DNA from: Chiua virens
Lineage: Eukaryota; Basidiomycota; Agaricomycetes; Boletales; Boletaceae
Length of the DNA stretch: 64,000 nt
NCBI GenBank assembly: GCA_019787685.1
Contig: JAHNUO010000018.1
Location: 62,001 to 126,000 of the forward strand
Reading direction: 5' to 3'
Made by a program: the position numbers and the translations under genes. The notes beneath the pieces were generated by a model, which was not told the DNA's origin, did no database searches, and saw only the letters and a list, made by a program, of their open reading frames with translations. Positions within the stretch are counted from its first letter, which is position 1. Every line of letters starts with the position of its first letter. Positions 54,805-64,000 of the stretch are shown here, one piece after another.

Positions 54805-57675
54805 TTGAATTTCGATTTCACTTATTCCGAAATACCTCCCCGGCAAGAGGATAAACTACCTAAATCACCAAAAACAACAGAAAACGAAAGCGTTGACAGC
54901 GTCTCTGCGGAGCGCAGCGGACACGATAGTTCCGTGCTTAATTCTGTCCCAAAACAAATACCTGATGGGTCTTTCATTAGATCTACATCGGTAGAAAAAG
55001 AAATTATTTTACCAATTTTGGTATCCCCAGTAAACCAAATTGGTTACGTTGGAGCAAAAGCGCTCTTAGATAGTGGAGCTAATGCGATCTTCATACACGA
55101 GGATTACGTCGCTAAGCATAAACTTCCCACACACGCGCTGCCCCATGCCATACAAGTCTTTAATGTCGACGGAACCAAGAATCAAGCAGGTTCTATTACT
55201 CACGCCACACAACTATTGATCGATTACAAAGGACACAGGGAAATAGTGGATGCAGAAATTACCAACCTTGGAAAGAACGACCTTATCCTCGGATATACAT
55301 GGTTAAAGCACCACAATCCCCATATAGATTGGTCCACTGGATCGGTTGTAATGCGGAGATGTCCCGAATCATGTCATTCTCAAGAAGAAGACGATTTCTT
55401 GGATTCCATTATCGCAGAAGAACTTAAATATGCCAACTTCTATCACAGATTCATTAAAGATTATGGAAAAATAGCACGACCTTTACATGACCTTACTAAA
55501 AAGGATCAAAAATTCGAATGGACCTTCGCTTGTGACGAAGCGTTCACTATGCTTAAAAAGGCTTTTATGACAGCCCCTATTCTAGCTTATCCGGATCAGA
55601 ATGCCAAATATCGCTTAGAATGCGATTCATTGGATTTCGCTACGGGAGCAGTTCTATCTTTAGAAAAAGAAGGACTTTGGCACCCTGTCGCTTACAATAG
55701 CCACTCTATGACACCAGAAGAACGGAACTACCCTATAGCCGATAAAGAGATGCTTTCGGTTATCCACTCTTTAGAACTTTGGCGCCACTATCTTGAGGGT
55801 GCAAAACATGAATTTGAAATATGGAATGACCACCAGAACCTCACGTGGTTTATGACATGCCAAGATCTTAACCGAAGACAAGCGAGATGGGCTCAATATC
55901 TCTCACACTTTAACTTCACTTGGCACCACAAGGCTGGCGTCACTATGGGAAAAGCAGATGCCTTAAGTAGAAGAGAAGATCACATGATCGGAATCGAAGA
56001 TGATAACAAAGGAATCCTTCTCATGGATCCATCTAAGATCAGATCAGCTGTCACTCTCCTATACAATGGCGATAAATTCTTATCTGACGTACAACATGAG
56101 ACAATGAAGTTATCACCTAATGCCATGAAACACTTACTATCTATTGGATATAAAGTCGAGGACGCCTTCCTTAGAAAGGGGGATAGGATCTTCATTCCCG
56201 ATGCTTTACGCACCAAATCTATTACTATGTTTCATGACACACCGGAAGCAGGACATCCCGGTTATGACAAAACTTTAGAACTTCTATCACGCACCTACAT
56301 TTGGCCCCGTATGAACGAAGAAGTCAAAAATTATGTCTCACACTGTGAAAGATGTGCTCGCTTCAAGGGTTCTAATCAGAAAACAGCAGGACTCCTACAA
56401 CCCTTAGAAACACCGTCATTACCATGGGAAGATATCTCAGCAGATTTCATCACAGATCTCCCACTTTCACACTCCTATGATTAAATTCTCACGGTTGTGG
56501 ATCGCTTCTCTAAAGAAGTAGAATTTATTCCCTGCCACAAAACGTGTTCATCTATGGATCTCGCTAAATTATATCTCTCACACATATGGAAACATCATGG
56601 CCTCCCGAAAACTATCGTATCAGATAGAGGACCACAATTCGCTTCCCAACTTATGAAAGATATATGCTCAGGGTTAAAAATAACACCCAAATTAAGCACC
56701 GCACATCACCCACAAACGGATGGACAATTGGAATGAATGAACCGAGAAGTGCAGCAATATCTTCGCATGTTCTGTGCCGAGAAGGATAACACATGGGCCG
56801 ATTGGCTCCCTCTCGCACAATTCTCATATAACAGCAAGAAACACACTGCCACTAAATTCTCACCGTTCGAAATCACACGTTCTTATGTCCCCAGAATGGG
56901 AATTATGCCACAATCCATGAAAAACCCGGCTGCTCAGAACTTTATCACGGATTTCTCCGAAGTTCTAGAACAAACCAAATCTAATATAGATAAAGCCACG
57001 GAAAATATGAAAAACATTGCAGATAGATCGAGATCAGAACCCCCTTCCTATTCGGTTGGCGATAAGGTCTGGCTCGCTACAGCAAACCTAAAAATAAAAC
57101 AACATCCAAAATTCACGGATAAATGGATTGGCCCCTATGACATAATCTCTATGCACGGACCGAATGCTGTAAAGCTTCGACTCCCATGAACCATGAGGAT
57201 TCATCCAGTCGTAAACATTTCTCAGGTCAAACCTTATAAAGAACACTTACCCAATCAACCGGTTTACAAACCATGGCCTATAGTAATCGGAGATGACTGA
57301 GAAGAAGAATTCGAAGCAGACTATATCGTTGATTCCCGAATGAAGGGACGCCGCTTAGAATATCTCATACACTGGAAAGGTTATGATGATGACGAAAGAA
57401 CTTGGGAACCCCTAAAGAATCTAAAGAATGCACCGAATCTTATCTCTGACTTCCACGAAGCACATCCGGATGCCCCAAGAAAACTAAAAGTCATGCAAAC
57501 CGAATTCAACTCTATGTTCCGAACTTATGACAACAAAACTATGAATGAAGATGAGGATAGTCTCCATCGTCTCAATCATGAAGTAGATCATTCGGAGTCT
57601 GATCAACAGAAGGGGGATAGTGTTATGATACCAACTTTTCCTCACTTCTCAACTCCAACGTTCAATCAATTCTAA
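54805..57675 (+). pseudogene. pol: pol with chromodomain, RT palm deleted, four stops
   Basis: Frame -1 relative to gag. The protease motif LLDSGANAIFI and DLILGYTWLKHHNPHIDW are present. From about 55400 the reading passes in frame directly to KYANFYHRFIKDYGKIARPLHDL, the end of the RT connection, so the whole palm with its YxDD is missing. RNase H is intact (ECDSLDFATGAVLS, DKEMLSVIHSLELWRHYLEG, ADALSRR). Integrase has the H-H-C-C finger (GHPGYDKTLELL, CERCARF), Asp in SADFITDLP, Asp in VSDRGPQF and Glu in QTDGQLE. The chromodomain follows (DYIVDSRMKGRRLEYLIHWKGY, TWEPLKNL). Stops: TAA 56482-56484 and TGA at 56734, 57187 and 57298. At 56734 and 57187 a CGA origin is plausible. Confidence 0.9.
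57608..57620 (+). promoter_or_regulatory. Polypurine tract
   Basis: AGAAGGGGGATAG ends exactly at the 3' LTR and would prime plus-strand synthesis. Confidence 0.75.
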
Positions 57676-58050
57676 ATATAAACGCCTCATGTCAAGGCTG
57701 TCCAAAGGATCATATCCGATTGGCTGCCACAATAACACAGCATCCATCAACACATGCCCCTTATCTTTTCATTTCCCTTATCACTGACTCATCATCGGCA
57801 GTGCAAGGCTATACTCTTATCTATGACTCATACCGGTTCATACCTTATCATCCAATAGGATACATTATGCTTATCTACGTAGTTCATACTCAGATTAGAA
57901 CTCCGATATCCATGTAGTATATAAACCCCATGAATGACAGCCAGAGAGCTCTAACAAAGTTCTCTTGGAGTTTTCGCCTCTTCACTGGACTGAACCCCCT
58001 CTTCACTCAACCACTACTTTAACAGTCTAGTTTTGTTCTAGGTTGTTTCA
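57621..58050 (+). repeat. 3' LTR (430 bp)
   Basis: Differs from the 5' LTR at TGTTATG versus TGTTACG, TTCATACC versus TTCACACC, and one missing A in CAACCACTAC. Confidence 0.95.
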
Positions 58051-58055
58051 TCTAC
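58051..58055. repeat. Target-site duplication TCTAC (right)
   Basis: Pairs with 52083-52087. Confidence 0.95.
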
Positions 58056-58205
58056 CATTAGTCATATTCATATAGAACACTGTCACAATCTTTCCAAAGC
58101 CTCTAATGGGCATCCATCCATCATTTCTCCTATTAACATGTACTATACTGTGTGATTACTTGATACTGGAAAGGCTAGAAGTGCTGTCCAGGTCATTAAA
58201 ACTCT
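58056..58205 (+). pseudogene. Tc1 transposase N-terminus, left-arm fragment
   Basis: Continues the left arm after the retroelement. Residues HCHNLSKASNGHPS and TGKARSAVQVIKTLQD match the first helix-turn-helix of fungal Tc1 transposases. Homology to the right arm stops after about GTCATTAAAACTC. Confidence 0.75.
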
Positions 58206-58745
58206 CCAAGATATAAAGGACAATCCTGGATCATCTTTATCATCAATTTTGCAAGGTGCTCCAACCTCTTTCCAAGTTGCACAACCCCATATTAGTGCTA
58301 ATCCTTCTCTAAACTTGACTATACCCTGTGTAGTCCTATCACTGAGGCCCCCCCTGCCCTTTTCCAAGCCTATTTCCAACCATCTGGTCTCATATAACCA
58401 TATAACATATTTTTAATCCACCACAGTCCAAATCTATGGCTTAAAGCAAAATCCAGTCTTCCTCTCCTATGATGCTTGGAGAGAAGTGGATGTTTCTGAT
58501 TTGCCACAGCTTTCATGCCAGCTTTTTTCAAGTGACAGCAGATAGTTTGAGAGGATATAGGATGGTCCTTACATATTGAAGAGTTTTAATGACCTGGACA
58601 GCACTTCTAGCCTTTCCAGTATCAAGTAATCACACAGTATAGTACATGTTAATAGGAGAAATGATGGATGGATGCCCATTAGAGGCTTTGGAAAGATTGT
58701 GACAGTGTTCTATATGAATATGACTAATGGTAGAGTGATTGAAGC
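58143..58745 (-). pseudogene. Tc1 transposase remnant, right-arm copy
   Basis: On the minus strand the N-terminus (HCHNLSKASNGHPS, GKARSAVQVIKTLQ) continues through CHLKKAGMKAVANQKHPLLSKHHRR and RLDFALSH to LSDRTTQGIVKFREGLALIWGCATW. It then ends in the junction with the left-arm fragment. It is homologous to the transposase at 1-738, with many frameshifts and stops. The second catalytic Asp and the Glu are absent. Confidence 0.85.
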
Positions 58746-58962
58746 CAGTGAAAACAAAACTCTGGCAGGTTGATTGACCCAATTTCAAGAAAGCAATGAT
58801 CTGGTTGGTTTAATCAATGAAAAGGGATTTCATAATGAAAAATGTGGTAAAGGTGATGATGTTTGGCTGTGTTTACATCATATTGAACTGTTTATGCACC
58901 ATATGACCCATTGCTGGCATAATATCTTATTGTAACATATGACTTCTATACACTAGTAGATC

Positions 58963-59176
58963 AGCAACAAAACTGTTGCAATGCCAAGAGTGGTTTAAAA
59001 TGGAATTATCTCCACAGCCACTGATCCAAATCACATGACCTAGGGAGACATTTTATAGCCAGGAGTATATACTACATCCTATCTCACTATAGCATGGTCA
59101 GATTCCTTCTTGTGTTTGCAGTGTGCTTTGCACACTGTATTGCGTTCAGACATTGCAACAGTTTTGTTGCTCACTG
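58963..59176. repeat. Right terminal unit of the Tc1 element
   Basis: Inverted copy of 51641-51854. Contains CAGTGTGC-TTT-GCACACTG and ends TTGTTGCTCACTG before TA. Confidence 0.88.
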
Positions 59177-59359
59177 TACATATATCTCACCCATTTCTGG
59201 GCTGCATTTATTGACCAAAGAGTCAGTGGGTAGCTATGGGTCCCTGCTACATTATCTAACCCTGATTCTCATGATCTGAACAGTGCATTTTAAAACTGTG
59301 ATTTTATGACATGATACCATAAACATTACAGTATCTGCAGCACATGCTTTGTAACTTTT

Positions 59360-59960
59360 TGTTACAATCACACAATATACTATCCTAATCCCTCTATTTT
59401 TTGCCTATTTTTCCCTTTGCATTTGAGCTTGCTACAAGCATTCCATTCCTTTCAAGTTTCCAGAACTGAACACTCAGTGAATACATTAACCCATGCCTTG
59501 CTATGGTCTAGAACCATTAACCCTTGACCAGTCTAGACCATACAAACCCTCAGACACCCTCTAGACTCATAGTATGTCATTCTATCCTCCATGCTACCTC
59601 ATGCTAACCCCCATGCTACCCCATGCTACCCTATGCTACCTCACCTCATGCCTACCTCACCTCATGCCTACCCTCATATCTATTTCCCCTCATGTCTATG
59701 ATGCAATTACATTCCATGGCTATGTATTCTAGACCCATATACCCTATACCCATTCAAACCCTTGTCCAATAGCATAGCATATCTGTAGATTTAGCTTACA
59801 CTTGTACAAACAGTAGAATAGTATAAAAGGGACATTCTTAACTTACTGAAGGACCCAGTCTTGTCCTTCTGGAGTTTCCCCAAGCCTCTCTAGTCACACA
59901 GACTCGCTTTCATTGTCCTTCTAGCAAATAACTTAAGCCTGTAAAGGTTTGGTTGTTTTA
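59360..59960 (+). mobile_element. Probable solo LTR (about 601 bp)
   Basis: Begins TGTTACAATCAC, almost as the solo LTR at 1311, and ends GGTTGTTTTA, which is one C to T change from the usual GGTTGTTTCA. TATA-like AGTATAAAAGG near 59820-59830. Flanks CTTTT (59355-59359) and CTTTC (59961-59965) agree at four of five bases. Contains imperfect tandem copies of CCTCATGCTACC or CCTCATGCCTA (59595-59700). Confidence 0.6.
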
Positions 59961-60064
59961 CTTTCCTGATGAGGTTTTGATGGTTTTATCAGATTTGGAA
60001 ATGTATTTGGATCAGTGATGGTAACATACCCAGCAAAATATATATATATACCACACTGGCCTTT

Positions 60065-60531
60065 TGTCATATCCCGTATATCTCATCGATCCAACTCCGA
60101 GATCTCTGGGTTTACTCCTTCATAACTCCGGTACGATCTCTCTCCGGACACAACTCCTGATCTCCAGACTTCACTTAGAACCTTCTTGATTTCCTCTTGT
60201 CTCTTTTTGTACTAGTGTTACATTAGTAATAACCTGTGTCTTGCTTAACAGCACAGCTCCAGCCTCTGTACATACCTGGCTCCACTCCAGTTACATACTT
60301 TCCCAATTTCCATCTTACTCAGTTTCTTACCAACCCCGTTACTAATCTCCATTCTACTCCGAGTATATAAACTGTAGTACTCTGACTTTGTACCCTCAGT
60401 CTGAATATTAGTTTTACCTTCTATTCCCTCCAAACTCCATAAGACCTCAATGGTCTTACCTCTGCTCGACTTCACTTTGGTGTTAAGTCTCACCTCTGAC
60501 CTCCGTTCTCCATTCTCCGAAATAAAGGACA
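60065..60531 (+). repeat. LTR-like repeat (family B), uninterrupted copy
   Basis: 467 bp from TGTCATATCC to AATAAAGGACA, followed by the GACTCGTGACAAGGGC shared with the copy at 1016-2144. Internal TATA at 60363-60370 (GAGTATATAAACTG). Confidence 0.55.
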
Positions 60532-60779
60532 GACTCGTGACAAGGGCGCACCACACACAGTGAAGCCAAGTCCCTCCACAAGAATAACTCCGGAGTTCCG
60601 GAGTTCATACCCCAAGTAGACCCGGTTTTAACACCTTTAAAACTTTCATTACCTCCATCAGTGACACCCACTGACACCCACTGACACCACCCATGCAGGT
60701 TACCCATACCCACAACAAACCCTAACCCCATGATGTAAAATTTCTTGAAATTTACACTATCTTATAAAAAGACCAGACT

Positions 60780-61228
60780 GGACCAGACTTTAAACACTAT
60801 TCTTCTTTATTATTCATTCTCTTTGTTAAGTTCTAGTCATGACATACCAAACTCTCATCAAGTCTTGGTTATTTTAGTTTGTTTGGTCTGTTTGGTTGTG
60901 TTTAATTTTTTTCATCAGGTGTGACTGATTTGGTTTGTTTGATGAGATTCAGTTTGTTTGGTCTGACCTACTTTAACTCACACCTGATCTGTACCAATAG
61001 CATAACAGACTCTTATCTCTAACATAGGATTAGACACATAGATACAAACATGTACAGCAGTATATAAACTCCAAGACAACTCCAGATTCCTCTTACAGTG
61101 CCCTCAAAAACCCTTTCCATACTAACCCCAACTGTGGTGCATCTCAGACTCTTAGTGGCAGTTACTATCAGACACTTTACTCATTCTTTGCTCTTCTTCA
61201 TCACTCTTATTGAGTTTGGGTTGTTTCA
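60780..61228 (+). repeat. LTR 3' end-like remnant
   Basis: TATATAAACTCC near 61060-61071, then leader-like sequence and an end GGGTTGTTTCA at 61218-61228, as in the chromovirus LTR. The 5' border and target duplication were not found. Confidence 0.3.
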
Positions 61229-62890
61229 GTAACTACATATGCACCTCCATACTCAAGTTTAGTCACTATCTATGTACCATCATCACTAAAGCCAGACCTA
61301 GTTAGATTTCCTGTCTTTTGTTCATCAGTAGTATCTTATTTTGAGATTTTCAGAGTTACAACTAGAACCTCTCTATCAACTTTTTGATAATGTGTACATG
61401 GGATGTAGATAATGGAAACTGGAAATGACTACTAATAGACCACCATGCTACATTATTAATCTTAGAGGATATGATCCTTTTTGTCACTTCAATTGATCTT
61501 CAAGGAATACAATGATTTGATCCACATACAATTGTCCCTTTCTAGTAGTGCTAGATAGTCTAGCACACCAGAAGAATAAAGGGCAGACACAGGACAAGAA
61601 CACCAAAGGGGAATCTTCTCTCTAAGGCCTGGGAGGAACTGCCAAAGATGTAATTAGCACTATACTTATACTTGCTTTAAGCCTACTAGATCTCAGCACT
61701 AAGATTAGCACTTCCTTGGAAATTGCTTTTATATTAGGCTTAGCACCCTATTTGAAGATCCAATCCATAGTGATAGTAAAGTACATTTTTAAAAGAAAGA
61801 AACTATAGACCATATTAATAATGAGGAATCTTGAGAAAATAGAACTTTTACCTTCTCTGTGTTTTGGGTAATGACATCAATGTAGTCCTTTCTCTCAGTG
61901 TCCTCAACTCACCTGATGTAGATGTGAGTTAGCCTAAGAAAGAGGGTGGCTACAAATCTACCTGGAATACATCAGTATGAACCTTATAAAGTGGATGATT
62001 TGGTATCAGAACTGGATACTGCTTTGAGGTTTTGTGATATTGCTACAAAGTAGTTTGATCACTTAATTCATTGGTCAATGAGCAATCAATTAAGGCAGTA
62101 TCTTAGCCAGATGGTAGATTGAGTTGAAGTTGAAAGATATATTAACCTTTCTAGTCTTAGAAAGTGATAAGGTCTCTACTGATGAACAGCTAAGAAAAAT
62201 TTAAAAGGCCTGGGACTAGAAGGGAAGTGGAAAATAAAGTGACTTACCATTGAGCCTGATGAAACATTTGTTCACACATCTCCTATCTAGATGTCTTTAT
62301 CTTCTTTTAGATCAAATGTTTCTAGTAGAAGTGCCTTATCTGATCCCAACTTCCTTATCCACAGACTGATAGCTTGAACTGTGCCATTATCTATGACAGG
62401 CTGAAGATTTTTGCAACAGATTGTAGTAAGCTTATCAGTAAGGATCACTGTGGCATTGGAGTGATATGTAAAAAGTATGCAAAGTAACTGTATTTTCATG
62501 AGCTATAATAAAGAAGAGATTGAGAAGATCAATAACAGTGAGCTATCTTGGGTTCTTATGAATTTCTGGCTATGCTGGCCACAATTGTATAAGCACCATA
62601 GCTTGGTTACCCTTATATGGCTGATTTAAAGAAATGGCCATGTATGTCACAATAGTCCCAAGTTGGGCCCTAGTAGCATTAGGGCATAGTGTAGGTATAC
62701 CCATAAGTATTGAAGGTTGGTGGCCTACATAAGCTAAGGAATGAGGCAATGCAGGGTGTAATCTGCATGAGAGCTAAGCGAAGTGGCAGCAGCCTTCCTC
62801 TTCCTCAGGCAGCCACCTCCTCTGCTTGAACTCTCAGCCTTGTCTGTGTTTTTTTCATTGTCTTTCAGCTAGTTTTTTATTTCTCTGTAC
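61229..62890. other. AT-rich repeat relics, unassigned
   Basis: About 1.7 kb with very few CpG and only broken frames. No family recognised. Confidence 0.4.
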
Positions 62891-62913
62891 TTGCTACACT
62901 GTCTTTTCTTTGA

Positions 62914-63832
62914 CATGGCCAACCCACACCTTGAAGCAGAACTAGATTATGCCTTGCTGGAATTTGACAATGCCAGACTTATCTTCACTGTTGAAGGCAG
63001 AACAGATGCTCAAGCAGCTACCATCCTTCTCAAAGTCTGGCATTTCAACCACCACAAGGCACTGTACCTCATCTGCCAATAATGCAACACTCACTGAGCT
63101 TTTGCTCTCTCCATATACCTAACACATCCTCATGCTATCCATGTACTCACTTGTGCTTGGCCATTTACCAAACCCCATCCCAATCCTGCATGCAGTGGCA
63201 TTATCTCCATGTGGCCACCTTGGGTTGGTAGGTAACTATTACAAACATTGGCGCATTGTCACCTGCTACCACCTCTCCCCCTCTCTCTCTCTCCCTCGTG
63301 TGGGGCTCTACCAATTTCCAAAAAAAAAAAAGCTTTCACAGCACAGGCCACAGTAGCCACCCTAAACTTCCCACATGTACCCAAGCAGGCACACACGTGT
63401 TCCTTCAGCACTTCCAAATGTCCCATTTCCTCTTTGGCCCTGGCCAATGCAGACACTGTGCTAATAAAAAAGCCATGTTCCTTTCGGGCAAATGCCCCAC
63501 AACCCAATCCCCCCTGCCAAAAGCAGAGACTGTGACCACAATAGTGCAGCATACCCTGTTTGTGCAGTTTGCCTCGGGAGAGAAAAGCACGATGTCCCAG
63601 TCATCACCTGTCATGGCAAAAGAACCTGGGATGATACCTTCAACACACTCTGTGAGAGAATCAACAAAGCCTTATGCATCCAAGACTTCAGCAACATCAT
63701 ATGTAGTTTCTGGCAAAAGGAATCTGGCAGTTCCCAGAAACATGACCACAAGCACATTTGCTCAGGATGCCTTGCTTTCACCCATTGGCATGTCAGCAGC
63801 AGATGTCCTTGAGCTCAGAAGGCTACAGCCAT
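62914..63832 (+). pseudogene. Retroelement-like Cys/His protein relic
   Basis: A short frame MANPHLEAELDYALLEFDNARL at 62914-63082 is followed, across frame changes and a poly-A run at 63319-63331, by CAVCLGREKHDVPVITC, RTWDDTF, RINKAL and HKHICSGCLAFTHWHVSSRCP (63492-63812). The CxxCLGR-H...C, W, then H-ICSGC-THxxxxCP order is like a zinc-binding block I associate with gag-like proteins of agaric retroelements. Assignment is uncertain and the frame is broken. Confidence 0.35.
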
Positions 63833-64000
63833 GAACTCCATATAAGATAGAGGCTTGGAACCAAATTATTCATTTCATCCTCCCAAGTGACTATGCATGT
63901 ATTATATTAAACAGCCTTCGTCATGGCTTTATAGTCAGTTTTCCCCACATTGGGCATGTACAATCCCCTTCAAATAGTACATCAATTGCCCTCTACCAAA

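Larger units (their letters stand above)
52088..58050 (+). mobile_element. Ty3-type chromovirus, young, RT-deleted
   Basis: A 5,963-bp element: 5' LTR, self-primer site, two ORFs of unknown role, gag with CCHC knuckle, protease, RNase H, integrase with HHCC and DDE, C-terminal chromodomain, polypurine tract and 3' LTR. The order RNase H before integrase defines Ty3. The chromodomain places it among chromoviruses. The LTRs differ by two C/T substitutions and one base indel over 430 bp, so insertion is recent. The reverse-transcriptase palm is absent and several stops interrupt pol. Confidence 0.93.
51641..59176. mobile_element. Palindromic Tc1-type element carrying a nested chromovirus
   Basis: Starts CAGTGAGC after TA (51639-51640) and ends CACTG before TA (59177-59178). 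Without the nested retroelement it is about 1.57 kb, a normal Tc1 size. The left arm (51641-52087 plus 58056 to about 58205) is repeated in inverted orientation as 58582-59176. Both arms contain the terminal unit, the untranslated 5' region and the transposase N-terminus. The centre continues the right-arm copy. The element is thus two 5' halves head to head, not a normal 5'-3' transposon. Confidence 0.85.

Noticed and set aside
1..64000. Search by eye for tRNA genes, CRISPR arrays and secondary-metabolite clusters
   Set aside because: No convincing tRNA B-box with matching arms, no regularly spaced direct repeats, and no PKS, NRPS or terpene synthase motifs were seen.

Overview
The window is nuclear DNA from a filamentous fungus, most likely a mushroom-forming basidiomycete (Agaricomycete). 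The protein-coding genes are split by many short introns of about 45 to 120 bases with GT-AG and a few GC-AG borders. The gene set is typical of such genomes: divergent F-box proteins, a HET-domain protein, a GH92 mannosidase, an OPT transporter and a DUF1774-like membrane protein. The mobile elements are Tc1/mariner and Ty3 chromovirus types. I cannot name the species from the sequence alone.

Layout. 1-3 kb is an old repeat island: the end of a Tc1-type transposon, then an LTR of one family split by a solo LTR of another. From 3 to 50 kb lies a gene-dense arm holding: a secreted epoxide-hydrolase-like enzyme (-), a broken CK1-like kinase (-), an O6-methylguanine methyltransferase (+) convergent with a short-chain dehydrogenase (-), a GH92 alpha-mannosidase (+), an SH3 protein (-), a small unknown gene (-), IMP dehydrogenase (+), a SAM methyltransferase (+), an F-box gene (-), a p31comet/MAD2L1BP-like gene (+), a second F-box gene (+), a HET gene (-), an RNase H gene (-), a BCAS3-like WD40 gene (+), an OPT transporter (+), a C2H2 zinc-finger regulator (-), and a divergent pair made of a DUF1774-like membrane protein (-) and a possible Rrn9-like factor (+). 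Three of these genes (methyltransferase, F-box, BCAS3) have a decayed partial copy a short distance away.

51.2-64 kb is a second repeat island. Its core is an old, CpG-poor, palindromic Tc1 derivative whose two arms are both 5' halves of the transposon. A young, CpG-rich Ty3 chromovirus sits inside the left arm with a perfect 5-bp target duplication. The chromovirus has nearly identical LTRs (2 substitutions and 1 indel over 430 bp), a perfect 11-nt Tf1-style self-priming match between the putative RNA 5' end and its primer-binding site, a C-terminal chromodomain, two unexplained ORFs before gag, and a pol that lacks the reverse-transcriptase palm. It must therefore have been mobilised recently in trans. 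Further solo or degenerate LTRs and relics fill 59-64 kb.

No functional gene cluster links the host genes, which look like ordinary housekeeping and accessory genes side by side. Exon borders were inferred by eye from splice motifs and family conservation. No tRNA, rRNA or CRISPR array was recognised.
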